Positions 1 to 7,883 of a stretch of 64,000 nucleotides of DNA are shown here, in pieces. Each line of letters begins with the position of its first letter. Position 1 is the first letter of the stretch. Below the pieces are notes generated by a model. That model made no database searches, was not told the origin of the DNA, and was given only the letters and a program-made list of their open reading frames with translations. The translations under genes and the position numbers were made by a program. This DNA comes from Paenibacillus doosanensis (GTDB lineage: Bacteria > Bacillota > Bacilli > Paenibacillales > NBRC-103111): positions 1-64,000 of the forward strand of contig NZ_JANYUY010000046.1 in assembly GCF_025060755.1 (NCBI RefSeq). Direction: 5' to 3'.

Positions 1-64
1 GGGAAAGTCCAGTCCCTTTTGCAATTTTCAAGGTGCGATTTACTGGAAATCGAAAAGTTTGCGG

Positions 65-84
65 CCAGTTCCCATGGGAACTGG
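65..84. promoter_or_regulatory. 20-bp perfect palindrome upstream of sugar permease
   Basis: The sequence CCAGTTCCCATGGGAACTGG is a perfect self-complementary 20-mer lying 50 bp before the first permease start. A direct repeat ACTGGAAATCG flanks and overlaps it (near 42-52 and 80-90). It may be an operator or a hairpin that tunes expression between an upstream binding-protein gene and the permeases. The function is inferred only. Confidence 0.45.
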
Positions 85-134
85 AAATCGGCTTAAAACT
101 TGGTTCTAGAAATACTATACGAGGAGGGAACATC

Positions 135-1010
135 ATGACAACGACGGCACGCATACGGGGCTTCATCACCGTAGCTCTGCTTCCGGCTTTTCTGCTGTAC
201 GCCTTTTTTGTCATCATACCGGTATTTTGGTCGGCATACTATGGTTTCTTCGATTGGAAGGGGATCGGCGCGGCTACTTTCATCGGATTCGATAACTATG
301 CGGAGGTCGTGAAAGACCCGATATTCTGGAAATCGTTCAAAAACAACATGCTCATCGTCGCCGCCTCGGTATTCGGACAGGTGCCTATCGCCCTGATACT
401 CGCCGTGCTGCTGATGAAAAGCACGCTGTTTCAAAGAATTATCCGCGCCTCGGTCTTTATGCCGATGGTTCTTTCGTCGGTCGTGGTCGGGATCATCTGG
501 GGCTATATTTATCATCCGCAAATCGGGATTTTGAATTTTTTACTCGATAACATGGGGCTGGCTTCCTGGAAAAGAGCGTGGCTCTCCGATCCGAAAATTT
601 CGATGTATGCGCTGATGGTGCCGATTATCTGGAATTATATCGGGCCTTACATGATTATGTTTATCGCGGCGCTGCAAAACATTTCCCCGGAAATCGACGA
701 CGCTTCGCAGATCGACGGCGTCGGACCGGTGCGCAAGCTGTTTGTCATCACCTTGCCGATGATCTGGGATACGATCAAGGTTGCCGTCGTGCTGTGCATT
801 TCCGGCAGCTTGAAGGCGTTCGACCTCATCTACGTTATGACCGGCGGAGGCCCCGCCCATTCTACAGAGCTGCTCGCTTCGTACATGTACAACAACACGT
901 TCAACGTATTCCGCTACGGCTACGGCAGCGCGGTGTCGACGGCAATTATTATTTTGAGCATGCTCCTCATTGCGGGCAGCCAATATTTAATGAAGCGCGA
1001 AGTTCGCTAA
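135..1010 (+). CDS. Carbohydrate ABC transporter permease (MalF/UgpA type)
   Basis: Inner-membrane subunit of a sugar importer (binding-protein-dependent transport, MetI-like fold). The start chosen is ATG 135 (291 aa) because GAGGAGGG sits about 7 nt upstream; a longer frame opens at 33 but has no ribosome site and adds non-membrane sequence. About six hydrophobic segments are visible, beginning near residues 10-30. The cytoplasmic EAA loop that docks the ATPase is present near residues 186-208 (EIDDASQIDGVGPVRKLF). It is followed 18 bp later by the second permease. No binding protein or ATPase is nearby; the binding protein is expected left of the window, and the ATPase is probably a shared MsmX-like one elsewhere. 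The substrate cannot be read from the sequence. Confidence 0.92.
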   Translation: MTTTARIRGFITVALLPAFLLYAFFVIIPVFWSAYYGFFDWKGIGAATFIGFDNYAEVVKDPIFWKSFKNNMLIVAASVFGQVPIALILAVLLMKSTLFQRIIRASVFMPMVLSSVVVGIIWGYIYHPQIGILNFLLDNMGLASWKRAWLSDPKISMYALMVPIIWNYIGPYMIMFIAALQNISPEIDDASQIDGVGPVRKLFVITLPMIWDTIKVAVVLCISGSLKAFDLIYVMTGGGPAHSTELLASYMYNNTFNVFRYGYGSAVSTAIIILSMLLIAGSQYLMKREVR

Positions 1011-1028
1011 CGACTAGGGGGGAATCCG

Positions 1029-1901
1029 ATGGAACAGGCTTACCAAATAAAGACGACCGCCTTCCCTCAGGGAAAAAAGAGCGCGGCATGGACGCGAGGT
1101 CTGATCAACGCGCTGCTTGCGCTTTATGCTTTGGGCACGCTCTATCCGCTCATCTGGCTGTTTATGAGCGCATTCAAGTCCAACGAGGAGTTTTATTCGC
1201 AGCCCTTTGCGCTGCCTGCCGAGTGGCATTGGGATAATTTCGGCCGGGCTTGGAAAGTGTCGGCGATGGGCGTCTCGCTCGTCAATTCGACGATCGTGAC
1301 GGTCGTATCGTTGGCGCTGACGCTCATTCTCGGCGCTTTGGCCGCCTATGCGCTGGCCCGGTTCGAGTTCAAGCTGAAGCCGATGATGATGGGTTTGTTT
1401 TTGCTTGGCATGCTAATTCCGATTCATAGCACGCTGGTGCCGCTGTTCATTATTATGAAAAAAGTCGGCCTGCTGGACACGTACGGAGCGCTCATACTGC
1501 CTTATACGGCGTTCGAGCTGCCGCTGGCGATTTTCGTCGCCGCCTCCTACTTAACCTCGGTGCCGAAGGAAATCGAGGAAGCGGCGCTGATGGACGGAAC
1601 GGGATATTGGGGCATCTTCGTCCGGATCATGCTGCCGCTCAGCATTCCGGCTCTGTCTACGGTCGCGATTCTGGCTTTCCTCCGCTTCTGGAACGACTTT
1701 GCCTTCGCATTGGTTTTCATCAGCAAGCCTGCGCTCAAGACGCTGCCGCTCAGTCTCTCCGTCTTCGCCACCGGCTATGCGACCGATTATAAGCTGACGA
1801 TGGCCGCCTTGTCCATCGCGGTGCTGCCGACGATTATCGTCTTCCTGCTGTTTCAGGAGCAAATTATGAAGGGGATGACGGCGGGGGCGGTAAAAGGGTA
1901 A
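1029..1901 (+). CDS. Carbohydrate ABC transporter permease (MalG/UgpE type)
   Basis: Second membrane subunit of the same sugar importer, 290 aa, the usual length for MalG-like permeases. The EAA loop is clear near residues 180-203 (KEIEEAALMDGTGYWGIF), and about six membrane segments are spread along the protein. The ribosome site GGGGGGAA precedes ATG 1029. Its 18-bp spacing from the upstream permease and co-orientation with the downstream epimerase (1958) indicate one operon. The paired permeases form a heterodimeric channel in known family members. The imported sugar is unknown, although the following deacetylase, epimerase and lactonase point to oligosaccharide use. Confidence 0.92.
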   Translation: MEQAYQIKTTAFPQGKKSAAWTRGLINALLALYALGTLYPLIWLFMSAFKSNEEFYSQPFALPAEWHWDNFGRAWKVSAMGVSLVNSTIVTVVSLALTLILGALAAYALARFEFKLKPMMMGLFLLGMLIPIHSTLVPLFIIMKKVGLLDTYGALILPYTAFELPLAIFVAASYLTSVPKEIEEAALMDGTGYWGIFVRIMLPLSIPALSTVAILAFLRFWNDFAFALVFISKPALKTLPLSLSVFATGYATDYKLTMAALSIAVLPTIIVFLLFQEQIMKGMTAGAVKG

Positions 1902-1957
1902 AATGGAATCAGCAGGAAAACTGAGATTGCAATCTCAAAAATCGAGGAGGATGAAAG

Positions 1958-2833
1958 ATGGCATTGACCAATCGCATCGGCGTGATCGTCGACAGCTTCG
2001 GCATAGGAGTGCGGGAAGGCTTGAAAAAAGCCAAGGAGGTCGGCGCCGACGGGGTGCAGATTTACGCGGTGAGCGGGGAGATGGACCCGGCCGCGCTGAC
2101 GCCTTCGGCCCGCAAGGAGCTGAAGGCGTTTATCGCCTCGCTGGGCTTGGACATTTCCGCGCTGTGCGGAGACTTGGGCGGGCACGGCTTCCAGGACAAA
2201 GCCGCCAATGCGGCCAAAGTCGAGAAGTCCAAGCGGATTCTCGATCTGGCGCTGGATCTGGGTACGAGCATCGTCACGACGCATATCGGCATCGTGCCGG
2301 AGGACGAGAACGGCGAAGTGTATCTCAGCATGCAGGCGGCCTGCGAGGAGCTCGGGCAGTATGCCAAAAGCCTGAACGCCTACTTCGCGATCGAAACCGG
2401 GCCGGAGCCTGCCGCGCATCTGAAGCGGTTCCTCGATACGCTTAGCACGAACGGCGTCTCGGTCAACTTCGATCCGGCCAACATGGTGATGGTGACGGGC
2501 GACGACCCGGTGCAGGGCGTCCGCCTGCTGAAGGACTACATCGTCCATACGCATGTGAAGGACGGCATTCGTTACCGCGAGGTCGATCCGCGGGAAGTGT
2601 ACGGCGCGCTCGGCTTCGAGCCGATGGATCACGGGAAAATCGCGCAGATGGTATCCTCCGGCGAAATTTTCAAGGAGGTGCCGCTCGGCGAAGGCAAAGT
2701 GCCGTTCGACGCGTATTTCGCCGCGCTGCAGGAGATCGGCTACCAAGGCTATTTGACGATCGAACGCGAGGTCGGCGACCGGCCGGAGGAGGATATCCGC
2801 AAGGCTGTCGAATTCATCCGGAGATACAAGTAA
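1958..2833 (+). CDS. Sugar phosphate isomerase/epimerase (AP-endonuclease-2-like TIM barrel)
   Basis: A 291-aa cytoplasmic TIM-barrel protein of the xylose-isomerase-like family, which epimerises or isomerises sugars at a divalent metal. Family-type metal-ligand segments are visible: AIETGPEP, NFDPANM, HTHVKDG and TIEREVG in the expected order. AGGAGG lies about 7 nt before the ATG. It follows the two sugar permeases by 56 bp and is probably their operon partner. Two other members of the same broad family lie in this window (14227 and 37333), each beside a sugar-uptake locus. The exact substrate is unknown. Confidence 0.85.
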   Translation: MALTNRIGVIVDSFGIGVREGLKKAKEVGADGVQIYAVSGEMDPAALTPSARKELKAFIASLGLDISALCGDLGGHGFQDKAANAAKVEKSKRILDLALDLGTSIVTTHIGIVPEDENGEVYLSMQAACEELGQYAKSLNAYFAIETGPEPAAHLKRFLDTLSTNGVSVNFDPANMVMVTGDDPVQGVRLLKDYIVHTHVKDGIRYREVDPREVYGALGFEPMDHGKIAQMVSSGEIFKEVPLGEGKVPFDAYFAALQEIGYQGYLTIEREVGDRPEEDIRKAVEFIRRYK

Positions 2834-2894
2834 GGAAAGTTGCGAACGACTCCATGAAATTCCCATATTTCACCGCTGCTTGTTCAATGGTAAA

Positions 2895-2933
2895 CTAATA
2901 GATAGCTATGGCGAATCATCCTATATCTATTAG
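2895..2933 (+). promoter_or_regulatory. 10-bp inverted repeat before the deacetylase
   Basis: CTAATAGATA (2895-2904) and TATCTATTAG (2924-2933) are exact reverse complements separated by 19 nt. The right arm ends just before the AGGAGG site of the 2946 gene. It could be an operator or an mRNA hairpin that affects access to the ribosome site. No regulator is assigned. Confidence 0.45.
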
Positions 2934-2945
2934 CAGGAGGCTGTT

Positions 2946-3746
2946 ATGTCCAAAATTTTGATGACCTACCCGGAAGGGAAGTTCAAAGCGCTGACGATGA
3001 GCTACGACGACGGGAGAGCCGCCGACCGCAGGCTGGTGCGCATATTTAACGATCACGGGATCAAAGGGACGTTTCACTTGAACTCCGGTCTGATGGGAAC
3101 CGGCGACCGGATTGGGCAAGAGGAAGCGGCCGAGCTGTACCGGGGGCACGAAATATCCGCGCATACCGTGACGCATCCGACGATCGTCAGATCGCCGCGG
3201 GAGCAGCTGCTTGAAGAGATTGTCGAAGACCGGAAGGCTCTGGAGAAAGTCGCCGGTTATACGGTTCGCGGCATGTCTTATCCTAACGGCTCGTTCAACC
3301 GTCAAATCAAGGAGATGCTGCCGCACCTCGGCATTGAATATTCCAGAGTGGTTGAAGCTACCGGAGGCTTCGGTTTGCCGGACGATTGGATGGAGTGGAA
3401 GGCGACCTGCCATCACAAGCGGAATTTAATGGAATTGGCCGAAAGCTTCACACAATTACATAAACAGCAGTACTTGTACTTAATGTATGTTTGGGGACAC
3501 AGCTACGAGTTCGACACCGACAATAACTGGGATTTGATCGAAGGCTTCTGCGAGTTTACCGGGAAACGGGACGATATTTGGTATGCGACCAATATCGAAA
3601 TCGTCGATTATTTCAAGGCGTTCCGCCGGCTGCAATTTGCCGCTTCCAGCGAATTCGTATACAACCCGTCGGCGCAGTCCGTTTGGATCAGCGTGGACGG
3701 CACCGTCGTTGAGATTGGCGGAGGCAAGCAGGTTGAATTGAAGTAG
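2946..3746 (+). CDS. Polysaccharide deacetylase family protein (NodB-like)
   Basis: A 266-aa protein with NodB-homology features: MSYDDG near residues 18-23 (the catalytic Asp pair) and HEISAHTVTHP near 67-77, where the two His of the HxxxH motif would bind the metal with the Asp. Family members remove N- or O-acetyl groups from glycans. No signal peptide is visible (it starts MSKILMTYPEGKFKA), so it probably acts in the cytoplasm on imported oligosaccharide rather than on cell wall. AGGAGG lies 6 nt upstream. A 10-bp inverted repeat just upstream suggests separate control from the permease/epimerase genes. The C-terminal ~60 residues look like a small beta domain of unknown role. Confidence 0.82.
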   Translation: MSKILMTYPEGKFKALTMSYDDGRAADRRLVRIFNDHGIKGTFHLNSGLMGTGDRIGQEEAAELYRGHEISAHTVTHPTIVRSPREQLLEEIVEDRKALEKVAGYTVRGMSYPNGSFNRQIKEMLPHLGIEYSRVVEATGGFGLPDDWMEWKATCHHKRNLMELAESFTQLHKQQYLYLMYVWGHSYEFDTDNNWDLIEGFCEFTGKRDDIWYATNIEIVDYFKAFRRLQFAASSEFVYNPSAQSVWISVDGTVVEIGGGKQVELK

Positions 3747-3794
3747 AGGCGGGTACAATAAGGTATATTTGGAAACCGGACAGGAGAGGAAGCT

Positions 3795-4868
3795 ATGGAA
3801 ACGGGTAAAATGATAGCATATTTCGGCTCTTACGCCGGCAAACAAGCACCGGGCATTCATGTTTATGCCTGGGACGAGCAAGAAGGGACGCTGTCGGCGG
3901 TCGATGCGATTCCGGGGCTGATCAACCCGACGTTTATGGCTGTAAGCCAGCGGCAGGGGCTGCTGTACTCGTATACGCAGGCGGATGAAGGCCAGGACAG
4001 CGGAGCGGTGCTTACGTTCCGCATCGATCCGGCAACGGGCACGCTGGCCCCGGCCGGACAAGCGCTGTCGCTGGACAAATCGGCGACGCATATTAACCTG
4101 GATCACGCGGAGCAGTTTGCGCTTACCGTCAGTTATTCGGAAGGGACCGTCAATCTGTTCCCTGTGCAGGGCAACGGCGAGGTCGGCCAGCTTGCCGACA
4201 AGGCGCGTCATGAGGGTTCCAGCGTTGTAGCGAAGCGCCAGGACAGCGCGCATCCGCATTCGGTTTATACCGATCCGTCCGACCGGTTCGTCATCGTACC
4301 GGATCTGGGGATGGACAAGATCGTGGTATATCGGCTGGACAGCGAACAGGGCAAGCTGCAGCCGCATGACGAGGTTGCGATGGAGCCGGGCTCGGGCCCG
4401 CGCCATTTCGCCTTTCATCCGAACGGCAGACACGCCTATGTCATCAACGAGCTGAGCTCTACAGTGACCGCGTTCGTCTACGACGGGGACGCGGGCAAGC
4501 TGCAGCCGGTGCAGACGATTTCCACGCTGCCGGATGATTTCGCGGGCGAGAGCATTTGCGCGGAAGTTCAGATTTCGCCCTGCGGCTCGTACCTGTACGG
4601 CTCGAACCGCGGACATGACAGCCTCGCGGTGTTCGCTGTCGATCCGGAGAGCGGCGTCTTAAGCGCTGTGCAGACGATCTCGACCGGCGGCGCGCATCCG
4701 CGGCATTTCAGCTTGACGCCAAGCGGCGGCTACTTGCTTGCAGCCAACAAGGACTCCGATTCGGTCGTCGTCTTCAAGGTCGATCGCGACAGCGGCCGCT
4801 TGACGCCGAACGGACAGTCCATTTCGCTTCCGCAGCCGACCTGCGTACGTTTTTACCGGCTGCCGTAA
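3795..4868 (+). CDS. Lactonase family protein (6-phosphogluconolactonase-like beta-propeller)
   Basis: A 357-aa protein of the seven-bladed propeller lactonase family (B. subtilis YkgB / E. coli Pgl type), which hydrolyses 6-phosphogluconolactone or a related sugar lactone. Repeated blade signatures are visible, such as GPRHFAFHPNGRHAYVINE, FVIVPDLGMDKIVVYRL and HPRHFSLTPSGGYLL. AGGAGAGG lies just before ATG 3795. There is no signal peptide, so the protein is cytoplasmic. It follows the deacetylase by 48 bp and probably shares a transcript that ends at the terminator near 5052-5090. The family also includes 3-carboxymuconate cyclases, so the substrate stays open. Confidence 0.87.
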   Translation: METGKMIAYFGSYAGKQAPGIHVYAWDEQEGTLSAVDAIPGLINPTFMAVSQRQGLLYSYTQADEGQDSGAVLTFRIDPATGTLAPAGQALSLDKSATHINLDHAEQFALTVSYSEGTVNLFPVQGNGEVGQLADKARHEGSSVVAKRQDSAHPHSVYTDPSDRFVIVPDLGMDKIVVYRLDSEQGKLQPHDEVAMEPGSGPRHFAFHPNGRHAYVINELSSTVTAFVYDGDAGKLQPVQTISTLPDDFAGESICAEVQISPCGSYLYGSNRGHDSLAVFAVDPESGVLSAVQTISTGGAHPRHFSLTPSGGYLLAANKDSDSVVVFKVDRDSGRLTPNGQSISLPQPTCVRFYRLP

Positions 4869-4979
4869 GAGTCTGTCCGATGAACCGCGCAGAAGGTAAA
4901 TATAATCAAAATGACAGCGGTCATGCAGCGTTAGCGGCAAAATAGGATATGCACAAAAGTAACTCCGTCGGACAGACTC
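4869..4979. repeat. 111-bp element with perfect 12-bp terminal inverted repeats
   Basis: GAGTCTGTCCGA (4869-4880) and TCGGACAGACTC (4968-4979) are exact inverted repeats bounding 87 bp without coding potential. The left end begins directly after the stop codon of the lactonase gene. The form is that of a miniature inverted-repeat element or a remnant of an insertion sequence. No flanking target duplication could be established by eye. Confidence 0.5.
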
Positions 4980-4980
4980 C

Positions 4981-5030
4981 TTAAAAGCGCGGTGAGCAAG
5001 GGGCCGGAGAGTCGATAGAGAGTTGGAACG
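4981..5030. repeat. GGTGAAAAA-type dispersed repeat (partial copy)
   Basis: The stretch from TTAAAAGCGCGGTGAGC through GGAGAGTCGATAGAGAG to TTGGAAC matches a segment at about 10272-10321 with few differences. It is a truncated copy of the palindromic family also seen near 10130-10320 and 25455-25640. Confidence 0.5.
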
Positions 5031-5051
5031 CTTCGCTTTTCGAGACTGGAA

Positions 5052-5090
5052 AAACGGCCCTCTCCATACGGAGCAGGGCCGTTTACTTTT
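5052..5090 (+). terminator. Rho-independent terminator after lactonase operon
   Basis: AAACGGCCCT (5052-5061) pairs with AGGGCCGTTT (5075-5084). The inner CTCC-ATAC-GGAG extends the stem. ACTTTTA follows. From about 5090 to 5290 no gene is supported. Confidence 0.75.
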
Positions 5091-5289
5091 ACAAGCGCTA
5101 ACGGACATAGAGGATGCTTAAGCTGTCGCAATCCGCCGATTTCAAATGCTGGCGGTCATCGCAGCGCTTATTGGGATTAATTGTCCATTAGAAATCCGAT
5201 AAGCCGATTTTGGCAAAAATAGCGGCTGCGGTGTCCGTTTGGGATGGCTGCCGATTTTCCATTTTGGTTTGGTCGTCGCGGCTCTTTGT

Positions 5290-5466
5290 TTATTGCGGCG
5301 TTATCTCATTCGGCGAAGACGGCAAAGCTTCCTCCGCAAGTTCCCCGGCGTTCGCCGAGCGGCGGACGGGTTCAACGATATACGTGCTGCCGAACGGCGT
5401 GACGGTCCACTCGTGCCGATCCTCGGCGGATTGAAACAGCTTCTCCAGCAATTGATCGATATCCAT
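5290..5466 (-). CDS. Small acidic hypothetical protein (58 aa)
   Basis: The sequence begins MDIDQLLEKLFQSAED and ends in a Pro/Ser-rich tail. The start at 5466 is chosen because AGGAG lies 6 nt before this ATG; another ATG two codons earlier is too close to the ribosome site. There is no membrane segment or Cys motif, and I do not recognise a family. It lies 47 bp downstream of another small minus-strand gene (5514-5693), so the two may be cotranscribed. Plus-strand frames overlap this stretch but have no ribosome sites. Confidence 0.5.
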   Translation of the reverse strand: MDIDQLLEKLFQSAEDRHEWTVTPFGSTYIVEPVRRSANAGELAEEALPSSPNEITPQ

Positions 5467-5513
5467 AGTCATCTCCTGACGGTTTAAACGCGCGGAACGG
5501 ATTAGACCGGAAT

Positions 5514-5693
5514 TTATCTTCCGCCGCGGTACAATTGAAATTCGGTGCCGGGGTCGTCTTGAATCGGATCATAGTCTTGCTCGGCGATTCTATAGTAGGA
5601 ATAGTGCCCATATTCATCGTAATAATGAAAGGGATTATCCAGTTGGTTAGGCAGGAAATAATCTTTGAGAAACGCGATGAATCGGCTGATCAT
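5514..5693 (-). CDS. Small Tyr/Asp-rich hypothetical protein (59 aa)
   Basis: A short frame starting MISRFIAFLKDYFLPNQ, with a central stretch unusually rich in Tyr, His and Asp (FHYYDEYGHYSYYRIAEQDY) and ending in RGGR. GAGGTGG lies about 4 nt before the ATG at 5693. A 7-bp-armed inverted repeat (ATGTAAA-GTA-TTTACAT) lies 26 bp upstream and may be its operator. The second small gene follows in the same direction. I do not recognise a family; the frame, ribosome site and composition make it a plausible gene. Confidence 0.5.
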   Translation of the reverse strand: MISRFIAFLKDYFLPNQLDNPFHYYDEYGHYSYYRIAEQDYDPIQDDPGTEFQLYRGGR

Positions 5694-5718
5694 GGTTCCA
5701 CCTCGTCTTTGCGTTTTT

Positions 5719-5735
5719 ATGTAAAGTATTTACAT
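5719..5735 (-). promoter_or_regulatory. Inverted repeat ATGTAAA-N3-TTTACAT
   Basis: A perfect 7-bp-armed palindrome with a 3-bp spacer, positioned just upstream of the small gene starting at 5693. It has the shape of a dimeric repressor site. The cognate regulator is unknown. Confidence 0.4.
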
Positions 5736-5865
5736 CTGTCGTTTTTCTATGCATCGTTTCGGACGAGAGGATAAGCGATAGCGCCGCGTTTTCTTGCCGC
5801 ATTGGAAAGCTTAAGTTTACGAAAGCGTCAGCGCGGTAAAGATATTTCCCGTTGGCGACAAATTC

Positions 5866-6186
5866 TCATTTCCGCGCTCTGACGCTTAGATTGGCAAAGC
5901 TGAATAGAATGGTCAATACGCCGATGGCTGCGCTGATCCAGATCGTACGATCGGACAAAAGCGTGAAGGGCATAACCGCCATCACGAGACCTGTCAAAAG
6001 AGTGACAAGATGTGGAGGGGAATCGCCCGAAGCATAACGCAGCGACCAGAGCGATGCTATGATTTGAACGATGCCTAAGCCAACACTTATCCATGCCGCC
6101 GCATAAAGATCGGTATAGCCGAACACCGACGGAGCCGCAATAAACCATATGCCGAATAGTGTGATGAAGACGCTTCTTGTTTTCAT
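5866..6186 (-). CDS. SPW-repeat-like small membrane protein
   Basis: A 106-aa protein with four hydrophobic segments arranged as two similar halves: GIWFIAAPSVFGYTDLY followed by a helix, and later TIWISAAIGVLTILFSF. This resembles the SPW repeat family, which occurs in small bacterial membrane proteins of unknown function. The start at 6186 is supported by GGGAGGTG 8 nt upstream; an in-frame GTG three codons earlier overlaps that site. It is transcribed away from the sulfatase locus. The 260-bp gap to the right holds the sulfatase promoter. Confidence 0.6.
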   Translation of the reverse strand: MKTRSVFITLFGIWFIAAPSVFGYTDLYAAAWISVGLGIVQIIASLWSLRYASGDSPPHLVTLLTGLVMAVMPFTLLSDRTIWISAAIGVLTILFSFANLSVRARK

Positions 6187-6265
6187 GTAAAGCACCTCCC
6201 ATAAGCTATCATATGAGGGGAGGATTGTCCTTGGTTCGCGGAATTAAAGCGATTTCATTTTTTTG

Positions 6266-6294
6266 TTGACAAAGCGCCGTGTTTATTTTAAAAT
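6266..6294 (+). promoter_or_regulatory. SigA-type promoter of the sulfatase gene
   Basis: TTGACA at 6266-6271, a 17-bp spacer and TAAAAT at 6289-6294. The double operator begins 3 bp downstream, so a bound repressor would cover the transcription start. Confidence 0.75.
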
Positions 6295-6297
6295 TTT

Positions 6298-6321
6298 GGT
6301 AACGTTTCCGGTAACGTTACC
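6298..6321 (+). promoter_or_regulatory. Tandem LacI-type double operator (sulfatase)
   Basis: GGTAACGTTTCC followed directly by the perfect palindrome GGTAACGTTACC. The same 24-bp unit occurs in inverted order at 8806-8829, upstream of the lacI-family gene. An imperfect AAGCGCTT site (GTTAAGCGCTTACC, ~6387-6400) lies further downstream and resembles a weak cre or second LacI-family site. Confidence 0.75.
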
Positions 6322-6455
6322 AGCTGAATTAACTTACTGTTCACAATCCTATCGAAATTAGCTTGCGAATTTATTTTTAGCTTTAGGTTAAGCGCTTACC
6401 TTAGTTTTTCACAACGATTGCAAAATCTCGGCATTCATAAGGAGGCGACAGCAGG

Positions 6456-7829
6456 ATGATGAACGTTTTGCTCATTACCGTCGATCAGCTGCGCTGGGAC
6501 GCGCTGTCATGTGCGGGAGAGGGCGGGGCTCATACGCCTCATATCGACAGACTGGCCCGGGAGGGCGTCCGCTTCTCCCAAGCGTTCACCAACGCCCCGG
6601 CCTGCATGCCGGCTCGCTCATCTCTATTGACCGGCCGCTTTCCTCATGCGCACGGCGTTCGCGGCGGCGGTGTCCGCTTGTCCGAGCGGGAGGTGACTTT
6701 TCCGCAAATCGTAAGTCAGCGCGGCTATCATACGGCGCATATCGGCAAGCTTCATGTGCAGAATCATACGTACCGCGACCATACGGCGCCTCATCCGGGC
6801 TACGGCTTTCGGACGCTGCAGGTGACCGACGAGCGCGGCGTCTACCGAGATCCGTACACCCAATGGGTAGAGCGCAATTATCCGGAATATGCGGACGCGA
6901 TCCGCATCGAGCCCGGTGCTTCGCGAGTCCGCAGCCGGACCGACCATGCGGAGACGACGGGGGCTTTTCCGGCGCGGGCTTCCCACAGCCGCTGGGTCGG
7001 CGAGGCGTCGGTCGAGTTTTTGCGCGAGTACGGGAACGCCCCGTTCCTGCTCTGGTCGAGCTTCTTCGACCCGCATTCGCCGTTTATCGTTCCGTCCGAT
7101 CTGGCCGGCCGATACGATCCCGCGGATATGCCCTTGCCGAGAAAATGCGACATAACCTCCGATAATGAGGAAAGCATCCGCAAGAAGCGTGCCGCTTATT
7201 ATACGCTGGTCTCGCATGTGGACGATTGCGTAGGAGAGATTCTTCGTTACTTGGACGAATCGGGCTTGGCGAAGCGAACGGCGATTTTGTTTTCCAGCGA
7301 TCACGGAGAGTTTCTTGGCGATTACGGACGATGGGGCAAAGGACGTCCCGAAGATGAGAGCATTCGCATCCCGATGATCGTGAAGACGCCGGAGATGACG
7401 GAGGCGCCGCCCGTACCGCGCGTCGTCGACGACATCGTTCAGCTGTTCGATCTCGCGCCGACGATTTGCGACCTGACGGGGAGCATGAAGCCGCACTCGA
7501 TGCAGGCTCGAAGCTTGCTGCCGCTGCTCGGCGGAGGGACGGACCCGGGGCGGCCGCCTTTTGCCCTGATCGAGCATAATTTCGAAACGTCGCGGACCGA
7601 TGCGGCCGAAGTGTTCGAGAAAACGTTGCGCAGCAAAGATTTTCGCTTAACGGTTAGAAGCGGCCGCGATGACGGGGAGCTGTACGATTTGCGTACGGAC
7701 CCTGCCCAAGATCGCAACGTCTGGGACGTCCCGGAATATGCGGAGATTCGCTTCGGGCTCGTCTGGCAGCTGCTGCAGCGTCTGCTGCAAACGGAAAATA
7801 CGCTGCCCGTCCGCACTCAGCCGTTTTAG
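6456..7829 (+). CDS. Sulfatase family protein (predicted cytoplasmic)
   Basis: A 457-aa hydrolase of the arylsulfatase/alkaline-phosphatase fold that removes sulfate esters from carbohydrates or related compounds. The signature CMPARSSLLTGR begins at Cys50, the residue that maturases convert to formylglycine. The N-terminal metal site is at TVDQLRWD (Asp10), and the C-terminal one is SSDHGEFLGDYG near 279-290. AAGGAGG lies 9-12 nt before the ATG pair at 6456/6459. There is no signal peptide, so the enzyme probably acts on imported substrate. A C-x-P-x-R Cys-type sulfatase in a Firmicute needs a formylglycine maturase, and none is in the window. The promoter and double operator link it to the LacI protein at 8849. 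Confidence 0.92.
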   Translation: MMNVLLITVDQLRWDALSCAGEGGAHTPHIDRLAREGVRFSQAFTNAPACMPARSSLLTGRFPHAHGVRGGGVRLSEREVTFPQIVSQRGYHTAHIGKLHVQNHTYRDHTAPHPGYGFRTLQVTDERGVYRDPYTQWVERNYPEYADAIRIEPGASRVRSRTDHAETTGAFPARASHSRWVGEASVEFLREYGNAPFLLWSSFFDPHSPFIVPSDLAGRYDPADMPLPRKCDITSDNEESIRKKRAAYYTLVSHVDDCVGEILRYLDESGLAKRTAILFSSDHGEFLGDYGRWGKGRPEDESIRIPMIVKTPEMTEAPPVPRVVDDIVQLFDLAPTICDLTGSMKPHSMQARSLLPLLGGGTDPGRPPFALIEHNFETSRTDAAEVFEKTLRSKDFRLTVRSGRDDGELYDLRTDPAQDRNVWDVPEYAEIRFGLVWQLLQRLLQTENTLPVRTQPF

Positions 7830-7883
7830 ATTTACATTCGGAAGAAGGTATCGATTCAAAAGAACGAAAGGAGCATGATGCAC

